DNA from: an uncultured Clostridia bacterium
GTDB lineage: Bacteria; Bacillota; Clostridia; Oscillospirales; Ruminococcaceae
DNA length: 49,832 bases
Assembly: GCA_947625375.1 (NCBI GenBank)
Contig: CANQOC010000016.1
Location: 1 to 49,832 of the forward strand
Direction of reading: 5' to 3'
Shown piece by piece: positions 41,558 to 49,482 of the stretch. The notes under the pieces were generated by a model. That model was not told the DNA's origin. It saw only the letters and a list, made by a program, of their open reading frames with translations, and ran no database searches. Numbering within the stretch: the stretch's first letter is position 1; each line of letters opens with the position of its first letter. Position numbers and translations under genes: made by a program.

Positions 41558-42322
41558 ATGGACAGGAAAAAAGACGAAAACCGTCGCGAGGACGGCGGAC
41601 TTATTGTCGGGCGGAACCCGGTGCTCGAGGCGCTCAAGTCGAAAAGACAGATTGACACCGTCTACCTTGCCGGCGAGGGCGGGACGCTCGACCTGATTGC
41701 GGCACTCTCTAAGGAGCGCGGCGCGGTCGTCAAGAGGGTCAGTCCGAAAAAGCTCGACTTCATGACCGGCGGCGCGGTTCACCAAGGCACCGCGGCGTCG
41801 GGGGCATGCGCCGAATACGTCGGGGTCGCGGATATCCTCCGGATTGCCGAAGAAAAGGGCGAGCCGCCGTTTGTCGTCATCTGCGACGAAATCGAGGACC
41901 CGCACAATCTCGGCGCAATAATAAGGACGGCCGAATGTGCCGGGGCGCACGGGGTGATTATCCCGAAAAGGCGCTCGGCGTCGCTGAGCCAGACGGTGTT
42001 CAAGACGTCGGCGGGCGCGGCCGCAATCGTTCCGGTCGCAAGGGTCGCGAACCTTGTCTCGGCAATCGACGAGCTTAAGCGCGCGGGCGTATGGATATAC
42101 GGGACAGACGCCTCGGGCGAGGACTATGACTCGGTCGACCTTCGCGGCGCGGTCGGACTTGTAATCGGGTCCGAGGGATTCGGAATCGGAAGGCTTGTCG
42201 CCGAAAAGTGCGACTTTATGCTAAGGCTTCCGCTGATGGGAAAGATAACCTCCCTCAACGCGTCGGTCGCGGCGGGGATATTCATGTATGAAGCACTCAG
42301 ACAGCGCAGAAGTAAACAATAA
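41558..42322 (+). CDS. rlmB: 23S rRNA 2'-O-ribose methyltransferase, RlmB/TrmH family
   Basis: This SPOUT methyltransferase is likely to modify G2251 of 23S rRNA with S-adenosylmethionine. The 254-residue protein has the N-terminal ribosomal substrate-binding domain (GRNPVLEALKSKRQIDTVYL) and the three SPOUT motifs: NLGAIIRTAECAGAHGVI, LVIGSEGFGIGRLVAE and LPLMGKITSLNASVAAGI. AAAAGGAC precedes the start. The next gene begins 14 bp downstream, so they share a transcript. Confidence 0.93.
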   Translation: MDRKKDENRREDGGLIVGRNPVLEALKSKRQIDTVYLAGEGGTLDLIAALSKERGAVVKRVSPKKLDFMTGGAVHQGTAASGACAEYVGVADILRIAEEKGEPPFVVICDEIEDPHNLGAIIRTAECAGAHGVIIPKRRSASLSQTVFKTSAGAAAIVPVARVANLVSAIDELKRAGVWIYGTDASGEDYDSVDLRGAVGLVIGSEGFGIGRLVAEKCDFMLRLPLMGKITSLNASVAAGIFMYEALRQRRSKQ

Positions 42323-42335
42323 AGGAGGCCGGATT

Positions 42336-44966
42336 ATGGCAGATAAGGATTTTTCGGTAGACGATATCATAAACGAATACTCCAAAAAAGTCTCTCCGGA
42401 AAGCGCCGACGGGTCGGACAACGGCTTTGACGCGCTTCTTGAACGGCTTGACCGGAGAAAGAACGAGGACATCGGAAAGACCGTCGGCCTTAAAACCGAG
42501 GTCATCGAGGACGTCCTTGAAATCGGCGACAACAAATATGCGTTCACTCCGTCCGAAGAAGAAGGCGAAGACGCCGGCGTTGCCGAAACGACTCCCGATG
42601 TTCCCGCGGATGAGCCGAAGGAAATATATTTCGGCGAATCGGCTCTTTCCGAGACGGCGGTCATCTTTGAGCGTCAGTCGGTCATAAAAGAGGAAAAGCG
42701 GGAGGCGGAGGAGATTGAACCCGACGCCGGACTCCGTCACGCCAAGCGCACCGAGCAGGGCACGGAGGTCATCGAGCGGGTACTCGATGAGGGCGTCGAG
42801 AACGAACCCGAGCCGGCCGTCGAAGAAAAGCCGGAGCCGGTCCCCGAACCCGAGCCGCGGATTAAGCCGGTCGAGGAGAGCGTAAAGCGCACCGAGCAGC
42901 CGGTGAGGCCGCTTCGCGAGAACGGCTCGAACACCGCCATCATGGAGGGACTTTTAAAGCTCAAGAAAGAGCGCGGCGCGCCGAAGCACCGCGAATCGAA
43001 GGTCCCGCCGGTAAACCGAGCCTCGATTGAGGACATCGAGCTCGACCTCGACTCGAAGATTCTCCCGAACACCGAAATCGGTCTCGACGAGGGCGCAACC
43101 GAGCAGGAACGCCTTGAATACTTAAACGCAAAGCGCCGCGAGCGCGTGAAGCAGTTTGTCATATCCTCCGAAGAGGAGGAACAGCCGAAGAAAAAGGGCG
43201 GCGTCGCCGACTTCACCAACTTTGAACAGGCGAGGGAGATGGCGGGGAATATCTCGTCATTAAAGGCGAGCCTGAGCGTAAGGCTATGCGTCCTTCTTGT
43301 CGCGTCGATTGTCTCGGCATACATCACGTTTGCGAACGACCGCGGAATGCCGATTATAAATCTTCTTTCCAAGTCAGAGAATCAGGGCATGCCCTATCTC
43401 TTCGTAAACGTCATAATCGGACTTGCGGCCTGCTTCTTCTCATACACCGTTATCGCGGTCGGCATCAAAAAGCTGTTCACACTTAAGGCGGACAGCGACA
43501 GCCTTGCGGCGGTGTCGATGCTCCTCAGTATGGCTTCGGGAATTGCGCTTTTGACCGACACCGAGCTTGTACAGCTCACGACAGTCAACATCTATATAAG
43601 CGTTTCGATACTCGGACTTTTAATCAACACAATCGGAAAGCTATTGATTGTAAAGCGGACCGAGCGGAATTTCAGATATGTTTCGGGCGGGTATTCAAAA
43701 TACGCCGTGATGCGGATTGACGACGAGGACGTTGCATCGAAGTTCACCAAGGGCGCGCTGACCGACTTCCCGTCGCTCGCGACCTCGCGCAAGACCGAAT
43801 TCGTCAGCGACTTCATCAAGAACAGCTATTCCGCCGACATAACCGACTCGTTCTGTAAATTCTACGTCCCGGCGATAACGGCGATAGCGGTCGTTGTCGG
43901 AATCATCGCCGCGTTTTTGCACCCCGTGAACATCAACACCGGCACAAGAATGATTCTCTACGGACTTGCCGCCGCCGCGGGCACATGTGCGATATGCTCG
44001 TCCGCCGCGATGATGCTCGTCACGAACATTCCGCTCGCAAAGGCATCGAGAAAGTATTTACAGGCTTCGGCGGTCATGCTCGGATATTCTGCGGTCGACG
44101 AATTCAACGACATCAACTCGGTGCTGATTGACGCCATCGACCTCTTCCCGGACGGAATGGTCGAGATTGTGAACATCAAGCCGGCGAAGAAGACCCCGAT
44201 TGAGGACGGAATAATCTATGCCGCGTCCCTTTGCTGTCAGACCGAGAGTATTCTCCGCCCGACGTTCTATAAGATGATAAAGGGCAAGACCGAAATGCTC
44301 TTCCCGGTCGAGAGCTATCTCTATGAAGACGGCCTCGGACTTCTTGGCTGGATTCAGAACAAGAGGGTCCTCTTCGGCAACCGCGCGTTGATGGAGAGTC
44401 ACTCAATCGAGGGACTTCCGACGCCCGAAAAAGAGGCGCAGTATGCAAAGGACGATTCGAGCCTCCTTTATCTTTCAATCGGCGGCTCGCTCGCGATGAT
44501 TTTCGTCGTCAAGCTTAAGGCGTCGGTGACGGTCGCCAAGGCGCTGAGAGACCTTGAAAAGCAGGGGATTACGGTCATTCTCCGCTCGGTCGACTCGCTT
44601 TTGAGCATCACGAGGATTGCCGAGCTGTTCTCGGTCGCGCCGAATATGTTCAAGCTCCTTCCGTTCCGCTTCCACAGCGAATACGACGAGCAGACGTCGT
44701 ATGTCGGGAAGATGTCCTCGCCGATGGTCTATTCGGGGCACTTCTCGTCCCTCGCGATGCTTCTCACCGGCGTAAAGCGCCTCCGCAGGACGGCGACCGT
44801 CGGCATCGCGATACAGCTTCTTTCGGCGGTGCTCGGGGTCATTCTCTCGGTTGTCCTGACCCTTGTCGGGATATTTACACAGGTTCTCTCCGGTTCCGTG
44901 ATGATAGCCTATATGCTGCTGTTTGCGGTGATAACGGTTGTGGTTCAGGCCGCGGGGAAGGTGTGA
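42336..44966 (+). CDS. degenerate P-type ATPase-like membrane protein
   Basis: This 876-residue protein has an acidic, low-complexity N-terminal half-domain (about residues 1-300, rich in Glu, Pro and Lys), then about six membrane helices in two blocks (315-425 and 507-570), a soluble block, and two C-terminal helices. The order matches a P1B-type metal ATPase, but catalytic motifs are replaced. The phosphorylation site reads LIDAIDLFPDG instead of DKTGT. The CPC helix reads LVTNIPLAKAS. The HP motif is gone. The TGD hinge reads RSVDS. The GDGxNDxP motif is absent. RVLFGNRALM keeps the family's GNxxLM. It probably no longer pumps ions. AAAGGAGG precedes the start. Confidence 0.8.
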   Translation: MADKDFSVDDIINEYSKKVSPESADGSDNGFDALLERLDRRKNEDIGKTVGLKTEVIEDVLEIGDNKYAFTPSEEEGEDAGVAETTPDVPADEPKEIYFGESALSETAVIFERQSVIKEEKREAEEIEPDAGLRHAKRTEQGTEVIERVLDEGVENEPEPAVEEKPEPVPEPEPRIKPVEESVKRTEQPVRPLRENGSNTAIMEGLLKLKKERGAPKHRESKVPPVNRASIEDIELDLDSKILPNTEIGLDEGATEQERLEYLNAKRRERVKQFVISSEEEEQPKKKGGVADFTNFEQAREMAGNISSLKASLSVRLCVLLVASIVSAYITFANDRGMPIINLLSKSENQGMPYLFVNVIIGLAACFFSYTVIAVGIKKLFTLKADSDSLAAVSMLLSMASGIALLTDTELVQLTTVNIYISVSILGLLINTIGKLLIVKRTERNFRYVSGGYSKYAVMRIDDEDVASKFTKGALTDFPSLATSRKTEFVSDFIKNSYSADITDSFCKFYVPAITAIAVVVGIIAAFLHPVNINTGTRMILYGLAAAAGTCAICSSAAMMLVTNIPLAKASRKYLQASAVMLGYSAVDEFNDINSVLIDAIDLFPDGMVEIVNIKPAKKTPIEDGIIYAASLCCQTESILRPTFYKMIKGKTEMLFPVESYLYEDGLGLLGWIQNKRVLFGNRALMESHSIEGLPTPEKEAQYAKDDSSLLYLSIGGSLAMIFVVKLKASVTVAKALRDLEKQGITVILRSVDSLLSITRIAELFSVAPNMFKLLPFRFHSEYDEQTSYVGKMSSPMVYSGHFSSLAMLLTGVKRLRRTATVGIAIQLLSAVLGVILSVVLTLVGIFTQVLSGSVMIAYMLLFAVITVVVQAAGKV

Positions 44967-45330
44967 GGGCGGTTGGAAGCTCTTTCGTCCGCACCCGACC
45001 GGTCAGAAGGCAGAAATGAGATAGTCAGATGACAGAGGTTAGAGATTAGAGGACAGAAGATAGAGGATAGAGGTATAAGGAATTCGCTTCGCTCATGCTA
45101 TCTTAGTCACCCTACCCCGACCCTCCCCTCGAGGGGAGGGGTGTGCGGCGACATAATTTGATTGCCGCTAACGCGGGGGACAATTTGTGTGTCGTCGCAT
45201 GTTGCTAATAAGGAGTCCGCCTGCGGCGGACGGCTAATCACGTCACCTAAGCGGTGACGCGATTACGCTATATCCCCCACCCCTACCCCTCCCCGGCGGG
45301 GAGGGGGTCTGCGCGGCTCCCCTGCTTTTC
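44967..45330. repeat. gene-free repeat stretch
   Basis: A purine tract (44999-45075, GGTCAGAAGGCAGAAATGAG and similar steps) is followed by GGAATTCGCTTCGCTCATGC, a CCCTCCCCTCGAGGGGAGGG palindrome (about 45120-45139), an AGTCCGCCTGCGGCGGAC hairpin, and a CCCCTCCCC / GGGGAGGGG palindrome (about 45288-45308). A pyrimidine tract follows to 45360. Confidence 0.65.
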
Positions 45331-45363
45331 TGACATCTGACCTCTCACTTCTGTTCTCTGGGA

Positions 45364-45446
45364 GCATACGCTTGTTTTATCTGTGAACGCGAGCAATCAA
45401 TCGTACACGATTGCGAAGCGTGAACAGCTATAAAACAAGCTTATGC
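45364..45446. repeat. ~83-bp palindromic repeat, copy 3 of 3
   Basis: Ends GCATACGCTTGTTTTAT and ATAAAACAAGCTTATGC; centre CAATCGTACACGATTG. It abuts the four-way-junction element at 45448. Confidence 0.85.
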
Positions 45447-45447
45447 A

Positions 45448-45551
45448 CGCAGCCGCGACCGTCGGAGACGGTCGAAACGAAAATCAGCAGGAAAACTCCG
45501 GCGTGAGTTTTTCTGCTGCTTTTCGTCAGCGCGCGAAGCGCGCCGGCTGCG
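45448..45551. repeat. four-way-junction element, copy 6 of 6
   Basis: Outer stem CGCAGCCG/CGGCTGCG (45448-45455/45544-45551). Inner hairpins: CGACCGTC-GGA-GACGGTCG (45456-45474), the long hairpin (45475-45527, a few mismatches) and GCGCGC-GAA-GCGCGC (45529-45543). The stretch from 45552 to the next gene has no feature beyond a short unique sequence and the ribosome-binding site. Confidence 0.85.
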
Positions 45552-45702
45552 CCCGGTGCGGAGCGGTGCACTATGTTATCCGACAGGGCAGCGGGCGCGG
45601 CAGGGGACGGTCCCGTCCTTCCGGACTGCTCGCCCTTAAAATTCTCCCCCGCTGCAATATTTCCCCTTCCCCGCGCGTATTAAGGTTAAAGGAGTGATTG
45701 CG

Positions 45703-47139
45703 ATGAAAAAGCTTATTTCCGCGATAATCGCCGCTGCGGTGGTGATGTCGCTCTCCGGCTGTGCTTCGGAGGGGGAGACGGCAGTGACCGCCGACGTCGC
45801 CGAAAACACCGTCCCGGCCGTGACGGAAGACATCATTCCGACGACCCTTGGTACCGAGCCGACCGACGAGGCCGCCCTGCCCGACGTCGGAATAGTCGGA
45901 TATCTTGACGGCTTGGGACTCTTGGAATCGGTCACGGCGGAGGACCCGGGCGCGTTTGAGTTCGACACCGCCCCCGTCGAGCTGTATTCGGTCGGCGTCG
46001 CGGGAGGGAGCGTATCTATAAAAAGGTTTGCCACCGAGGAAGCCGCCGCCGAGGAGGCGTCGAAATACGACCCCGACGACCCGTCAATCTATGGCGGTGC
46101 GATTCTCGAATACACCGCGCCGGTCTACCTCTGGCGTGACGGCGACGAGATAATTGAGCTTGCGACCTTTGACCACGAGCTCGCCGAGACTTTCCGCGGG
46201 TATTGCGGCGAGCCGTTTTCATGTCAAAGAGACGTTCCCGGGCCGATTGAAGCGCCGCCCGAGGACATCACCGAGCCGAATGAGCCTCCCGAGTTTGCCT
46301 TTGCCGCCGAAATCGGGGACGGAGTCGGGTTCGACTACGCGCTGTTCGACAGTCTTCCCGAGGCGGAATATGTTGCCGACAGGGAATCGCTCGCCGAGCT
46401 GACAAAAAAGCTTGCGGACGCGTCGTCGGGGGAGGTCGACGGACTCGAAGAGGCTTTTTCGCGGTATGACGGCGGGTATTTTGAGGACGGCGCGCTCGTC
46501 GTGCTGGCGCTTTATGAGCCGACCGTTTCAAGGGGGCACCGGCTTTTGTCGGCGGAATATGACGGCGGGACGGTGACTCTCGGAATCGAAAATTCCCCGA
46601 CCGGCGACGAAGCCGAGGACCGCAGAATTATGATTATAGAGGTAAAGAATAAGCCGGGCGCCGCGCCGAAAATCCGCGTTGTGCGGAGCGACGCCGAAGC
46701 GGTCATGACCGAGGGATTCGGCGCAGAATACGTCCGCGTCGACGGCGAAATCGAGACGGGTGTGTTCCTCTCCGGCGGCGAGGCCGGGGAGTGCGCGGTC
46801 ATCACCTCGCGCGGGGAGCTTGAGGACTATTACGCCGGAATCAGCGGGAAAATTTTCCGTCCCGACGCCTTCGAGAAGGCGATGGAGCGCTATCCGGCGG
46901 ACTGGTTCGGCGGAAACACGCTTATAATCCTGTCCCGAACGGCGTCGAGCGGCTCGGTCCGCTTCGAGGTGACCGACGTCGATTTTTCGAACGGCGGGGT
47001 CAAAATCTCGCTCACGACCCTAATCCCCGAAATCTGCACCGACGACGAAGCCGCGTGGCAGATTATGGTGGAGGTGTACGGGAAGAAGCTTCCCGCCGAC
47101 ACCGAGGTCAAAATCGACGCGAAGACACTCGATATCTGA
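45703..47139 (+). CDS. secreted lipoprotein with tandem PrcB_C-like domains
   Basis: The 478-residue protein starts MKKLISAIIAAAVVMSLSGC, a lipoprotein signal with lipobox LSGC, so it is anchored to the outer face of the membrane. After an acidic linker and an N-terminal domain of unknown type come two related segments (about 225-325 and 365-475). Each runs from a short helix to FxDGALVVLALYEP or FGGNTLIILSRTASSGSVRF, then beta strands and a W/R-x-IMIEV-type end (AAWQIMVEVYGKKLP). This resembles the PrcB C-terminal domain of protease-complex proteins. The role is unknown. AAAGGAGTG precedes the start. Confidence 0.75.
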   Translation: MKKLISAIIAAAVVMSLSGCASEGETAVTADVAENTVPAVTEDIIPTTLGTEPTDEAALPDVGIVGYLDGLGLLESVTAEDPGAFEFDTAPVELYSVGVAGGSVSIKRFATEEAAAEEASKYDPDDPSIYGGAILEYTAPVYLWRDGDEIIELATFDHELAETFRGYCGEPFSCQRDVPGPIEAPPEDITEPNEPPEFAFAAEIGDGVGFDYALFDSLPEAEYVADRESLAELTKKLADASSGEVDGLEEAFSRYDGGYFEDGALVVLALYEPTVSRGHRLLSAEYDGGTVTLGIENSPTGDEAEDRRIMIIEVKNKPGAAPKIRVVRSDAEAVMTEGFGAEYVRVDGEIETGVFLSGGEAGECAVITSRGELEDYYAGISGKIFRPDAFEKAMERYPADWFGGNTLIILSRTASSGSVRFEVTDVDFSNGGVKISLTTLIPEICTDDEAAWQIMVEVYGKKLPADTEVKIDAKTLDI

Positions 47140-47179
47140 CAATCCGACACTCTAAATTCCGACCTCTGACTTCTAACTT

Positions 47180-47274
47180 CTGTCGGGAGTGTCCATTCCG
47201 CGCATATTCTGCAAAATTTAGAAAGGCGACACCTCTAAATTCTGCCCTCTGACTTCTCATTTCTGTCTTCTGAC
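47180..47274. repeat. intergenic composite repeat, copy 5 of 5 (shortened)
   Basis: Same direction as copy 1: GTGTCCATTCCGCGCATATTC, a shortened GAAAGGCGACACCTCTAAATT part that has lost the left arm of the hairpin, and a pyrimidine tract. It ends at the -35 box of smpB. Confidence 0.65.
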
Positions 47275-47303
47275 TTGATTTCCTTGCGCCGATGTGATAC
47301 ACT
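47275..47303 (+). promoter_or_regulatory. smpB promoter
   Basis: TTGATT (47275-47280), 17 bp, TACACT (47298-47303). A strong AAAAAGGAGG site follows. Confidence 0.7.
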
Positions 47304-47328
47304 ACATATATAAAAAGGAGGTGCTCGA

Positions 47329-47805
47329 ATGGCGGGAACGGGAACGAAGACTATTGCGGAGAACCGCGCGGCGCGGCACGACTATTTTGTGCTCGAAACT
47401 TTCGAGACCGGAATCGAGCTTAAGGGCACCGAGGTGAAGTCGGTGCGGTGCGGCGGAGTGAACCTTAAGGACAGCTGGTGCGAAATCAAGGACATGCAGA
47501 TTTATGTCAACGGCATGCACATCAGTCCGTACGAAAAGGGGAACATCTTTAACACCGACCCGAGGCGGGTGCGGCGGCTTTTGATGCACAAAAACGAGAT
47601 TCGCCGGCTCTTCGACCGAGTGCGGCAGGAGGGTCTGACGCTTATCCCGTTAAGGCTTTATTTCAGCAATTCGCGGGTCAAGCTCGAGCTCGGACTCTGT
47701 AAGGGCAAAAAGCTTTATGACAAGCGGGACGATATGGCGAAAAAACAGGCACAGAGGGACATTGAGCGCTCGCTCAAGGACGGAATGAACCGCCGCGGCG
47801 GCTGA
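47329..47805 (+). CDS. smpB: SsrA-binding protein SmpB
   Basis: SmpB binds tmRNA and brings it to stalled ribosomes for trans-translation. The 158-residue protein has the OB-fold marks [53 protein letters not shown], and the C-terminal helix with basic residues ([20 protein letters not shown]). It starts an operon of three genes, with the tmRNA gene itself 1.7 kb downstream. Confidence 0.98.
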   Translation: MAGTGTKTIAENRAARHDYFVLETFETGIELKGTEVKSVRCGGVNLKDSWCEIKDMQIYVNGMHISPYEKGNIFNTDPRRVRRLLMHKNEIRRLFDRVRQEGLTLIPLRLYFSNSRVKLELGLCKGKKLYDKRDDMAKKQAQRDIERSLKDGMNRRGG

Positions 47806-47819
47806 AAGGACGTGTTTTT

Positions 47820-49022
47820 ATGGACGTTGAAAGGGCAATAGAGAAAAGGCGGAGCACCCGCGAATTCACCGAAAGAAGGCTCACAAAGGGCGAAATTTCG
47901 GAAATACTCCGCGCGGGGACGCTTGCGCCGTCGGCCTGCAATATGCAGTCGTGGTATTTTTATGTGATAGCCGACGCGGGGGAGCGCGAAAAGCTGCGCG
48001 GAATCTGCGCCGACTGGATTTCGAGGGCGCCGGTTGTGATTGTCGTCTGCACCGACGACGCCGGAATCGTCTCGCGGTTCGGCGAAAGGGCGCGGAAATT
48101 CCCGATGCAGGATACGTCGCTCGCGATGGAGAACATGCTTTTAAGGGCGACGGAGATGGGTCTCGGCGGCTGTGTCGTCGGGGCGTATAAACAGGGGGAG
48201 CTTGTCCGCACGTTCAATATCCCGGCCGGGCGCACTCCGGTCGCGCTCCTGCCGATTGGCGAGCCGCTGAACGAAGTCCCCGCGACCGAGCGCAAGCCTC
48301 TTGAAGCCGTTTCGGAATATGTCGGCGAGGTCCCCGAAGAGGGCGGTGCGGCGGAAAAGCCGTTTGAGCTCATGCACGCCGGTCTTCCGAACGCGGTTTT
48401 TGACGACCTAAACCTTTCGGACGCGAAATTTAACAACATAAATCTTTCAAACGCCGAATTCGGCGACACCAATCTTTCCGGCGCGAAATTCGGCTGCTGT
48501 GAAATATGCGAAAAAGAGAAAAAATTCTGCGTTGAGATGAAAAATTCCGCCTTTAGCCGCGTTGACATGAGCGGCGCGGATTTTAAGGATACGGACTTGT
48601 CAGAAGCGGTGTTCGGCAACCCGGACTTTGACCCCGCCGAGGACGAGAAAATCGGCGACGCCGAGGGAGCGGTGAACCTTTCGGGGGCGAGCTTTTGCGG
48701 CGTGAACATGACGTCGGCGGCCTTTGACGGGGCGCTTATGACCCGCGCGCAGATGAACAACTGCGACCTTGTATATTCTGTCCTGACCGACATCAAGATG
48801 GCGGGTGCAAAGCTTTATGACGTCGACCTTGACGAATCGAACCTCTCGGGGGTGAATATGGTCGGCGCGGAGATAAGGTGTACAAACCTTTACGGCTCGA
48901 AGCTGAGTAACTGCTGTCTTTCGGACGCCGCGCTCGAAAACTGCGACATCGGCGGAATGACAATAGACGGAATAAGCGTCGAGGAGGCAATCCGGGCGTA
49001 TAAAGAGGCGAAGGGGATATGA
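47820..49022 (+). CDS. nitroreductase fused to pentapeptide repeats
   Basis: A 400-residue fusion. Residues 1-175 are an FMN-dependent nitroreductase-family domain (VERAIEKRRSTREFTERRLT, APSACNMQSWYFYV, AMENMLLRATEMGLGGCVVG, RTPVALLPIGEP). From about residue 183 to the end comes a series of pentapeptide repeats of the A(D/N)LxX type (VFDDLNLSDAKFNNINLSNA), which should form a right-handed quadrilateral beta-helix. The repeats are interrupted by a cysteine-rich loop (CCEICEKEKKFC) and by an Asp/Pro-rich insert. Nitroreductases act as homodimers with NAD(P)H. The beta-helix may mediate partner binding or stability. It starts 14 bp after smpB. Confidence 0.87.
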   Translation: MDVERAIEKRRSTREFTERRLTKGEISEILRAGTLAPSACNMQSWYFYVIADAGEREKLRGICADWISRAPVVIVVCTDDAGIVSRFGERARKFPMQDTSLAMENMLLRATEMGLGGCVVGAYKQGELVRTFNIPAGRTPVALLPIGEPLNEVPATERKPLEAVSEYVGEVPEEGGAAEKPFELMHAGLPNAVFDDLNLSDAKFNNINLSNAEFGDTNLSGAKFGCCEICEKEKKFCVEMKNSAFSRVDMSGADFKDTDLSEAVFGNPDFDPAEDEKIGDAEGAVNLSGASFCGVNMTSAAFDGALMTRAQMNNCDLVYSVLTDIKMAGAKLYDVDLDESNLSGVNMVGAEIRCTNLYGSKLSNCCLSDAALENCDIGGMTIDGISVEEAIRAYKEAKGI

Positions 49023-49390
49023 CACAGCGTGAGGAAATTCTTCGGTACGCGAAGGACTTTTTCGGTACCGACCCCGACTATCCTTGGGACGGCGAGCCGG
49101 AGTATGCCGTGCTGCGTCATTCAAAAAACAAAAAGTGGTACGGACTTATAATGCGCATACCGCGCAGAAAGCTGATTGACGGCGCGGAGGGGGACACGGA
49201 CGTCCTCAACATAAAGTGCGAGCCGACGGTTATCGGGTCGATGATTCTCCGCGACGGCTGTTTTCCGGCGTATCATATGTCGAAGGAGCATTGGCTGACG
49301 GTGCTGCTCGACGGCACCGTCCCGCTCGATGAAATCACCGCCCTGCTCAGCATGAGCTATGACCTCACGGACGTAAAGGTGATGAGGTGA
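49019..49390 (+). CDS. MmcQ/YjbR family protein
   Basis: The 123-residue protein belongs to the MmcQ/YjbR family (double-wing CyaY-like fold). It starts MTQREEILRYAKDFFGTDPD and holds PDYPWDGEPEYAVLRHSKNKKWYGLIM in the family order (conserved trp and asp residues), then DVLNIKCEPTVIGSM and HMSKEHWLTVLLDG. Members are thought to bind DNA but no activity is proven. The start overlaps the nitroreductase stop in ATGA. Last gene before the tmRNA promoter. Confidence 0.9.
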   Translation: MTQREEILRYAKDFFGTDPDYPWDGEPEYAVLRHSKNKKWYGLIMRIPRRKLIDGAEGDTDVLNIKCEPTVIGSMILRDGCFPAYHMSKEHWLTVLLDGTVPLDEITALLSMSYDLTDVKVMR

Positions 49391-49434
49391 ATCATCTGAC
49401 TTCCGACTTCTGCCAATCTGTCTTCTGTCAGCGC

Positions 49435-49463
49435 TTGCATTTTTCCGCGAAACGGTGTATAAT
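49435..49463 (+). promoter_or_regulatory. tmRNA promoter
   Basis: TTGCAT (49435-49440), 17 bp, TATAAT (49458-49463). The mature 5' end lies about 20 bp downstream. Confidence 0.8.
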
Positions 49464-49482
49464 ATATGTGTAAAAAAGAAAA

